Assembly (NCBI GenBank): GCA_026993285.1
Contig: JALWTZ010000400.1
Span: 1 to 11,696, forward strand
Reading direction: 5' to 3'
Source: Lysobacterales bacterium
GTDB taxonomy: Bacteria > Pseudomonadota > Gammaproteobacteria > Xanthomonadales > S139-57
Length of the DNA stretch: 11,696 bases
Shown here one piece after another: positions 7,989 through 11,696 of the stretch (its first letter is position 1; the number at the start of each line of letters is the position of its first letter). Under the pieces are notes generated by a model that saw only the letters and a list, made by a program, of their open reading frames with translations, was not told where the DNA came from and did no database searches. The translations under genes and the position numbers were made by a program.

Positions 7989-8540
7989 TCAGTGCAAAAG
8001 CTCCAACGACAACAACTGGTGTGAAGGCATCAAGTAATAGAGGCAAGCAGGCTGACCGCATACTCCCGACTGCTGCAATTGCATGCGATGATCACCCCGC
8101 TCCAGAGGAAAACACTGATCAGCAACACAAATGTACCAATGTCGCAATCGCTCGCTGTGCTCGGATTCCAGCCGGATTTCCCCTTTTACGGTACAGACTT
8201 TGCCCGCTTTCAGCGCGATTTGAACCCGTTTGACATGCCGCCAGAGGAAGAAGCCAACCACCAGGGCAAGGAACACAGTCAGGGCCAGAAAAGTCAGGAT
8301 CGCGTCAAGTGTCAAATGATCTGCACGCATCCGATCCAGCATAAAGGCAACCAGACCCACGACAAAAATCAAGCCAAAAGCGATCCAGACAAAGCGAACC
8401 GTACCCCGCAACTGGCGGGTAATACGCGCATCCTGTGCGGCGGAACGCCTACCGGTACGATTCGAGCGCAGATCGTCTTCACTGAATTCGAAAACTTGCG
8501 CCAGTAGAGTCTGTAACGACTCGGTTTCAGAATGCGTCAT
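7989..8540 (-). CDS. Two-pass membrane protein of unknown function
   Basis: The 183-residue protein is not recognised. It has an acidic, then basic, N-terminal cytoplasmic stretch, two membrane helices (about residues 49-68 and 77-100) and a soluble C-terminal domain of about 80 residues with five cysteines (in VCT, ICV, QCF, VCG, ACL). It ends in YYLMPSHQLLSLELLH. The two-helix plus small beta-rich domain plan is seen in many poorly characterised bacterial membrane proteins. It converges on hrpA with only 24 bases between the two stop codons; a weak 5-bp hairpin (7968-7983) is there. Base composition is intermediate between hrpA and the AT-rich block on the right, so it may be the last gene of the core chromosome. 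The upstream ribosome binding site is weak. Confidence 0.8.
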   Translation of the reverse strand: MTHSETESLQTLLAQVFEFSEDDLRSNRTGRRSAAQDARITRQLRGTVRFVWIAFGLIFVVGLVAFMLDRMRADHLTLDAILTFLALTVFLALVVGFFLWRHVKRVQIALKAGKVCTVKGEIRLESEHSERLRHWYICVADQCFPLERGDHRMQLQQSGVCGQPACLYYLMPSHQLLSLELLH

Positions 8541-8602
8541 GGTTTAATCTGTATTAGAAGTAGATGTGAAGGTTCTGTAGCAATCGAATCCTCTCAAAAA
8601 GA

Positions 8603-9736
8603 TCATTCAAATCCCGTTTGAAAAAGGGGGTAATACTCTACGGATGATATAAAACGGTCGTTATTGATCAAGGACCTGAAAGTATTCTTGACAGCCACAG
8701 AGGAATCAAGCCTTATTGCCGTTGTGGTTCCATCTTCATTTTGCCAGTTCTCATGCCATGGGCTGATAGCAGAGAACTTGATATAAGGATTATTTAAAAT
8801 AGTCTGAAATGCATCAATCAACCAGGCGCTTTTATCACCATCAGGATGAAAATCTGTAACACCAAATTCAAGAAGAGCAACCGGTTTGGAGCTATTGATT
8901 TCCCTATAAGCGTTTATATAGTTTGACAATTGGGCAGAAAACTCCAACCCTGCCCACTCTTCGGTGATGGTTTGAGCGCCATACAAGCTAAAACCAATCC
9001 AGTCAATATAGTCATCACCAGGATAGTAGTATTTAGGCTGATTCCATTCAACATCCGGAAATGAACTGTAGTTAAAATGATAGAACCAGGTAACATTATC
9101 TGCACCTTCCTGCCTGAACAGGTCAATAATATGCCTATAGGCATCTCGATATCTTTCAGGACCATCTGGGTAGTTTGGATCTCCATATCCATCGTTTTGA
9201 CCGGCGCCATTGAATATGCCACTATATCCGAACCAATCACCATTGGCTTCAACCGCAAAATCAATCATCAGTGGAATATTATCCTGCACGGCATCCCTTG
9301 CCCAGTTTCTCAGGTCCACATCAAAGACGCCATCAATGATATTTTGCATTGTAAAATAAGTTTCCGCCACACCTTGAACATCATTGCTCCTGGGCATCAA
9401 CCTTACATAAGGAATGGTGTTGGTATCATAAATCGCATGCACATGCGCCCTTGGATAGACTATACCGTTATACCAGTTTTGCGAAAAACACGCCCATGCC
9501 AACTTCTTGTTTGCAATAATCTCAAAGTTCCTGATCCTCTGACTGCTGACAACATCTTCAGGACCCCCAAAATCCGGAAAAGCAGCAAAATAGATCCGAT
9601 CTCCTGTGGGTGGATGCAGCTTCAGAGCATGCGGTGAGACCGCGCCGACAGGAGCATCAACCACTTGCCCTCTCGCTTGGCACCCAGAGCAGAAAACCAT
9701 AGCAAACAGAATCATTATAAAACGTTGAAATGTCAT
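8603..9736 (-). CDS. Exported GH26-like glycoside hydrolase with C-terminal FQTGFE tail
   Basis: The 377-residue protein begins with a hydrophobic export signal (MTFQRFIMILFAMVF) and a Cys-rich site CSGCQ. That site resembles a lipobox, but with Cys instead of Leu at -3, so lipoprotein status is uncertain. The body fits a (beta/alpha)8 clan-A enzyme like family GH26, whose members are mostly beta-mannanases and related endo-glycanases. The segment VEANGDWFG (162-170) corresponds to the family's HEMNGDWF acid/base motif, with E163 as the likely acid/base. VALLEFGV (286-293) has the strand-end Glu (E290) expected of the nucleophile. DDYIDWIGFSLYG and SPWHENW are further family-like blocks. The His before the acid/base Glu is replaced by Val. 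The gene is much AT-richer than hrpA and lies just beyond the last attC-like site, so it is probably acquired. The ribosome binding site is weak. Confidence 0.8.
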   Translation of the reverse strand: MTFQRFIMILFAMVFCSGCQARGQVVDAPVGAVSPHALKLHPPTGDRIYFAAFPDFGGPEDVVSSQRIRNFEIIANKKLAWACFSQNWYNGIVYPRAHVHAIYDTNTIPYVRLMPRSNDVQGVAETYFTMQNIIDGVFDVDLRNWARDAVQDNIPLMIDFAVEANGDWFGYSGIFNGAGQNDGYGDPNYPDGPERYRDAYRHIIDLFRQEGADNVTWFYHFNYSSFPDVEWNQPKYYYPGDDYIDWIGFSLYGAQTITEEWAGLEFSAQLSNYINAYREINSSKPVALLEFGVTDFHPDGDKSAWLIDAFQTILNNPYIKFSAISPWHENWQNEDGTTTAIRLDSSVAVKNTFRSLINNDRFISSVEYYPLFQTGFE

Positions 9737-9797
9737 TTAAGTTTCCGATGAACAAACATAGGTTATCAGGTGTTATGCATTACGATTTTTCTCCAGT

Positions 9798-9871
9798 GCC
9801 TCGCATCACGGGACACAAAAAGCAGAGTGAAGCGATGCTTTTAGTGGTCCGCGTGTATACTATTGTTAGGC
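9798..9871 (-). repeat. Degenerate integron attC-like site A
   Basis: Read on the - strand, the site opens with the inverse core GCCTAAC (9871-9865) and folds by imperfect arms (9811-9823 against 9837-9850, GGACACAAAAAGC / GCTTTTAGTGGTCC). It ends in GCGAGGC (9804-9798), which differs at two bases from the GTTAGGC needed to pair with the first box. The layout is that of an attC, but the cleaved GTT triplet is lost, so the site is probably inactive. It marks the leftmost recognisable end of the array. Confidence 0.6.
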
Positions 9872-9941
9872 GTGGCATATTTGCAAACCAAGCGCATCAG
9901 CTATTCCCGGATTTCTTCAATAAAGCCCGAAAATCATCTGC

Positions 9942-10219
9942 TTAAACCTTAGACATCAAGTTTTGCGCCGCTTCTGGATTGGACTCGTAATATTTGGTTA
10001 ACCAACTTCGTAACTCTGCTTCGGTAAATTCTAGCTCAATCAGAAAATTCCCAGAAAGCGCCAGATTATGAACCTTTCCATACGCTTTCATACCATCCGA
10101 CGATGTCAAAGACTTTCTGTTGTCAATCCGTATAAATCGGCCATGTTATTTTTCACAGGATCAACAGTGTGAGTATGCAGGTAAACCTCACGCTCCCAAC
10201 CTCAGAATTTAATTTTCAT
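9942..10219 (-). pseudogene. Decayed integron cassette gene (small unknown protein)
   Basis: On the - strand an ATG at 10219, preceded by GGAG at 10231-10228, starts MKIKF and then meets TGA at 10204-10202. The frame continues with protein-like sequence (GWEREVYLHTHTVDPVKNNM) to about 10140. There the coding frame shifts, and a second stretch runs to TAA at 9944-9942, including RFIRIDNRKSLTSS and IELEFTEAELRSWLTKYY. One missing base plus one nonsense change would restore a protein of about 90 residues. It sits between attC-like sites A and B in cassette orientation, so it looks like a degraded cassette gene. The family is not recognised. A short separate ORF from an internal ATG in the last frame is a less likely alternative. 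Confidence 0.6.
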
Positions 10220-10253
10220 GTTTATTACTCCACAATCCCGTGCTTTCCTTAGC

Positions 10254-10343
10254 GCCTAACGCCTTGCTAACTTGCCATTTTATACACCTTAGAACGAAGT
10301 GGCGAACTGTATAAAATGCTCAATATTAATCTAATTGTTAGCA
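10254..10343 (-). repeat. Integron attC site B, downstream of the toxin-antitoxin cassette
   Basis: Read on the - strand, TGCTAAC (10343-10337) opens the site and GTTAGGC (10260-10254) closes it, matching the GTTRRRY core. A second GTTAGCA (10271-10265) lies just inside the closing core. A perfect 10-bp inner stem, CATTTTATAC / GTATAAAATG, spans 10276-10285 and 10309-10318. It starts one base after the antitoxin stop codon, exactly where a cassette's attC belongs. Confidence 0.8.
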
Positions 10344-10344
10344 T

Positions 10345-10632
10345 TTAATTACTCAATGCCTTTAGTATAACCTTAGGTTCTTTTGCTACAACATTGAGCA
10401 AAACCAAAGCTGGCCCCCGGGGAGTACGGTCGCCTCGCTCCCAGTGCCGAAGTGTACTAACGCTTATACCAAATGCTGATGCAAATTCATTTTGCGACAT
10501 ACCTATTTTGGCGCGGATATTTTTTACATCAACCGGGCCAAACTTGTGTACCACGGCCTTTGTTTGTTTGCCTTTTGAAAACTCTACTGCTTCTTCAAGG
10601 CCTTGCTTAATACTATCAAATACTTTACTCAT
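10345..10632 (-). CDS. XRE-family antitoxin (HigA/NadS-like)
   Basis: This 95-residue helix-turn-helix protein is the antitoxin and autorepressor of a type II pair. The HTH lies at about residues 44-74 (IGMSQNEFASAFGISVST, then LRHWERGDRTPRGPA), a layout typical of the HigA/NadS-like group in which the antitoxin follows the toxin. Its ATG overlaps the toxin stop codon by 4 bases (ATGA), and AGAGG in the toxin end may serve as its ribosome binding site, so the two are translationally coupled. It ends immediately before attC site B. It probably binds the palindrome in the toxin promoter (10981-10995). The pair assignment is strong; exact family naming is by recall. Confidence 0.9.
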   Translation of the reverse strand: MSKVFDSIKQGLEEAVEFSKGKQTKAVVHKFGPVDVKNIRAKIGMSQNEFASAFGISVSTLRHWERGDRTPRGPALVLLNVVAKEPKVILKALSN

Positions 10633-10970
10633 GATTTTTGGCCTCTGTAGTTTTTAATAATGAATGTGGTTAGTGTGGCAAGATCATTACGTTCTTGTTT
10701 GGAAAGGTTGGCTTTTTCTCCTTTGCCAAATACAGTAAGCAAGAATAATGGGAGTGTTTTATTGTGATAGTAATAAATGACACGAACACAACCGCTTTTG
10801 CCTCGGCCCTGTGCTGACCACCGTAATTTACGGATTCCTCCCGTACCCTGCATAATATCGCCAGAAGCAGGATGCAAAGCCAAGTAATTGATAATGCAAG
10901 TTTTCTCTGCTTGGGAGAGTAATTTATCAGATCTTCTAATGAACTCTGGTAGTTCGACAATGATTTGCAT
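10629..10970 (-). CDS. HigB/RelE-type toxin of a cassette-borne type II toxin-antitoxin system
   Basis: The 113-residue toxin belongs to the RelE/ParE superfamily, whose HigB-like members cut mRNA at the ribosome. It resembles V. cholerae HigB-2: GDIMQGTGGIRKLRW (37-51), GRGKSGCVRVIYYYH (55-69) and LLTVFGKGEKANLSKQERNDL (77-97, in two overlapping blocks) are the characteristic stretches, with R48, R50 and R63 as candidate catalytic basic residues. The gene is the first of a toxin-then-antitoxin operon filling a single integron cassette between attC sites C and B. A strong promoter with an embedded palindrome sits directly upstream; the predicted transcript start is so close to the ATG that the message may have almost no leader. 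Confidence 0.92.
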   Translation of the reverse strand: MQIIVELPEFIRRSDKLLSQAEKTCIINYLALHPASGDIMQGTGGIRKLRWSAQGRGKSGCVRVIYYYHNKTLPLFLLTVFGKGEKANLSKQERNDLATLTTFIIKNYRGQKS

Positions 10971-10976
10971 GAATCA

Positions 10977-11005
10977 AGTGTAATCCACTGGATTATAGAT
11001 GTCAA
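10977..11005 (-). promoter_or_regulatory. Cassette-internal sigma-70 promoter of the toxin-antitoxin operon
   Basis: On the - strand, a perfect -35 box TTGACA (11005-11000) and a -10 box TACACT (10982-10977, 4 of 6) are 17 bases apart. The predicted start is at about 10970, the first base of the toxin ATG. A perfect TATAAT (10997-10992) also lies within the spacer and could act as an alternative -10 with a poorer -35. The promoter lies inside the cassette, as expected for toxin-antitoxin cassettes that do not depend on the integron's Pc promoter. Confidence 0.7.
10981..10995. promoter_or_regulatory. Palindromic operator in the toxin-antitoxin promoter
   Basis: TAATCC-ACT-GGATTA is a perfect 6-bp inverted repeat with a 3-base centre, lying between and partly over the -35 and -10 boxes. 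This is where an antitoxin HTH dimer would block transcription. Binding by the adjacent antitoxin is inferred from position. Confidence 0.65.
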
Positions 11006-11016
11006 TTTCCTTGTTA

Positions 11017-11088
11017 TGCTAACGACCAAGCTGTGCGGCGCAAACGAAGCGCAGCGTAGTTTGCGTCCGAACGAGCGTATTGTTAGAG
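11017..11088 (-). repeat. Integron attC site C, between the membrane-protein and toxin-antitoxin cassettes
   Basis: Read on the - strand, the site opens with CTCTAAC (11088-11082) and closes with GTTAGCA (11023-11017). Inner arms CGCAAAC (11039-11045) and GTTTGCG (11059-11065) form the main stem, extended by further imperfect pairs. The GC-rich, hairpin-dense body contrasts with the AT-rich cassettes on both sides, as is usual for attC sites of marine gammaproteobacterial integrons. Confidence 0.82.
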
Positions 11089-11095
11089 CTTTTAT

Positions 11096-11503
11096 TCATT
11101 CATTTTGAGAATTGGTTTTTTGATACTTTAATTCAAACCCCCTAACGATGACATACGCTATTAACGCAAATATAAAAACCACCAAGTACATCCATGCGAG
11201 GCTTTGAAGGGTTTCAATAATGGTGCGATAGACCTCCAATGTCCATCGCTCAGAATTTAAGATAAGAACCTCAGTATCCTTATGCGGAGCACTAATATAC
11301 CGCTCTAGTTGGTAGATTCTTACACCACCTGAAATGCCAACAACATACGCAGCAAATTTGATATATTTTTGCCAAACGCTACTTATTTTATCCTGAATGA
11401 TGCGGCTAAATATTGATGCAATAGCTTTATCGAATGTTTTTACAACACCAAATGAGACAATTATAGACAGCATAAATGTGACTAATAGTAATGTGAAAAA
11501 CAT
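11096..11503 (-). CDS. Small membrane protein carried by an integron cassette
   Basis: The 135-residue product has an N-terminal hydrophobic helix (about residues 2-22, FFTLLLVTFMLSIIVSFGVV), a weaker hydrophobic patch (about 48-60, KFAAYVVGISGGV), an amphipathic middle part with SERWTLEVYRTIIETLQS, and a C-terminal membrane helix (about 103-121). A basic tail (RGFELKYQKTNSQNE) follows. The function is not recognised. It is the only gene between attC sites D and C, is oriented like the other cassettes and has a near-perfect ribosome binding site, so it is probably intact and translated. Membrane proteins of unknown role are common integron cargo. Confidence 0.85.
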   Translation of the reverse strand: MFFTLLLVTFMLSIIVSFGVVKTFDKAIASIFSRIIQDKISSVWQKYIKFAAYVVGISGGVRIYQLERYISAPHKDTEVLILNSERWTLEVYRTIIETLQSLAWMYLVVFIFALIAYVIVRGFELKYQKTNSQNE

Positions 11504-11507
11504 ATGA

Positions 11508-11514
11508 CCTCCTT
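11508..11514 (-). promoter_or_regulatory. Strong ribosome binding site of the cassette membrane protein
   Basis: AAGGAGG on the - strand lies 4 bases before the ATG at 11503. It supports this start and suggests efficient translation. Confidence 0.8.
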
Positions 11515-11522
11515 CTCTAGAG

Positions 11523-11622
11523 CTCTAACGCCTAGTTCACCGGCAACTCAGAGTGGCACGTTTTTGCGTTCTTTGCAAAATAAGTGCCGCTTTGAGTTGT
11601 CAGGTGCAACTTTTTGTTAGCC
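11523..11622 (-). repeat. Integron attC site D
   Basis: Read on the - strand, GGCTAAC (11622-11616) opens the site and GTTAGAG (11529-11523) closes it. The arms pair as CAACTCA (11544-11550) with TGAGTTG (11593-11599), then GGCAC (11555-11559) with GTGCC (11584-11588), plus an inner TTTTGC/GCAAAA. This gives a long imperfect hairpin of about 100 bases. The membrane-protein cassette begins directly after the closing core. Confidence 0.82.
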
Positions 11623-11696
11623 ATATTTTACTCGGTTAGTTGCAATATTATGAACTATGAAACCGATGTATATTACAACGTCTTGTATAAAATGTA
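11617..11696 (-). CDS. C-terminal fragment of the next integron cassette gene
   Basis: One - strand frame is open from the window edge to a TAA (11619-11617) lying inside the opening box of attC site D. It encodes 25 residues (HFIQDVVIYIGFIVHNIATN, then RVKYG), hydrophobic enough for the end of a membrane protein. Cassette ORFs often end inside their own attC. The other two - strand frames hit stops earlier. The fragment is too short to assign a family. Confidence 0.4.
   Translation of the reverse strand, partial: HFIQDVVIYIGFIVHNIATNRVKYG

Noticed and set aside
8079..8507. 142-codon + strand open frame opposite the two-pass membrane protein
   Set aside because: The - strand frame has two clear membrane helices and a plausible domain layout; the + strand product is polar and featureless.
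9730..9945. 71-codon + strand open frame across attC site A
   Set aside because: It spans the hairpin site, has no ribosome binding site and opposes every neighbouring cassette.
10202..10204. TGA in the small cassette gene as selenocysteine codon
   Set aside because: The same frame also needs a frameshift near 10140 and no stem-loop was seen after the TGA, so gene decay explains it better.
9798..11622. CRISPR array or tandem repeat reading of the repeated TAAC/GTTA elements
   Set aside because: The elements are far apart, differ in internal sequence and flank genes, which fits attC sites and not direct repeats with spacers.

Overview
The window reads as chromosomal DNA of a gammaproteobacterium. 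It holds a pspABC phage-shock operon behind a sigma-54 type promoter, a full-length HrpA helicase with the proteobacterial C-terminal extension, and the distal end of a chromosomal integron cassette array. The genus cannot be fixed from sequence alone. The left two thirds (1-7964) is GC-rich with dense, overlapping genes. From about 8540 rightwards the DNA becomes clearly AT-richer and gene organisation changes, which marks an accessory region.

Layout: 1-161 is the tail of a membrane protein. 314-1671 is pspA-pspB-pspC on the + strand, each gene overlapping the next, preceded by a -24/-12 promoter (GG-N10-GC) at 263-280 and a 31-bp inverted repeat about 107 bp upstream of the predicted transcription start. 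Converging on pspC from the - strand is a two-gene signalling operon (3969 to 1653): a 550-residue REC-TPR response regulator followed by a small soluble histidine kinase whose start overlaps it. Divergent from that operon is hrpA (4089-7964, +). A - strand two-pass membrane protein (7989-8540) closes the GC-rich block.

The accessory block starts with a - strand exported GH26-like glycoside hydrolase (8603-9736) ending in an unusual F-x-x-G-F-E tail. Beyond it are four attC-like recombination sites (A 9798-9871, B 10254-10343, C 11017-11088, D 11523-11622). Each is bounded by TAAC/GTTA core boxes and contains long imperfect inverted repeats. Between them lie three cassettes read on the - strand: a decayed small gene (stop codon plus frameshift), a HigB/RelE-type toxin with an XRE antitoxin and its own promoter/operator, and a small membrane protein with a strong ribosome binding site. 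A fourth cassette gene runs off the right edge. Because all cassette genes read leftwards, the integrase and attI should lie to the right of the window. The left end would then be the oldest, most degraded part of the array, which fits the degenerate site A and the pseudogene.

No gene-free stretch exceeds 300 bases once the decayed cassette gene is counted. The most interesting parts are the integron end, the self-promoted toxin-antitoxin cassette, the GH26-like enzyme with altered catalytic-site context and odd C-terminus, and the kinase/REC-TPR pair abutting psp.
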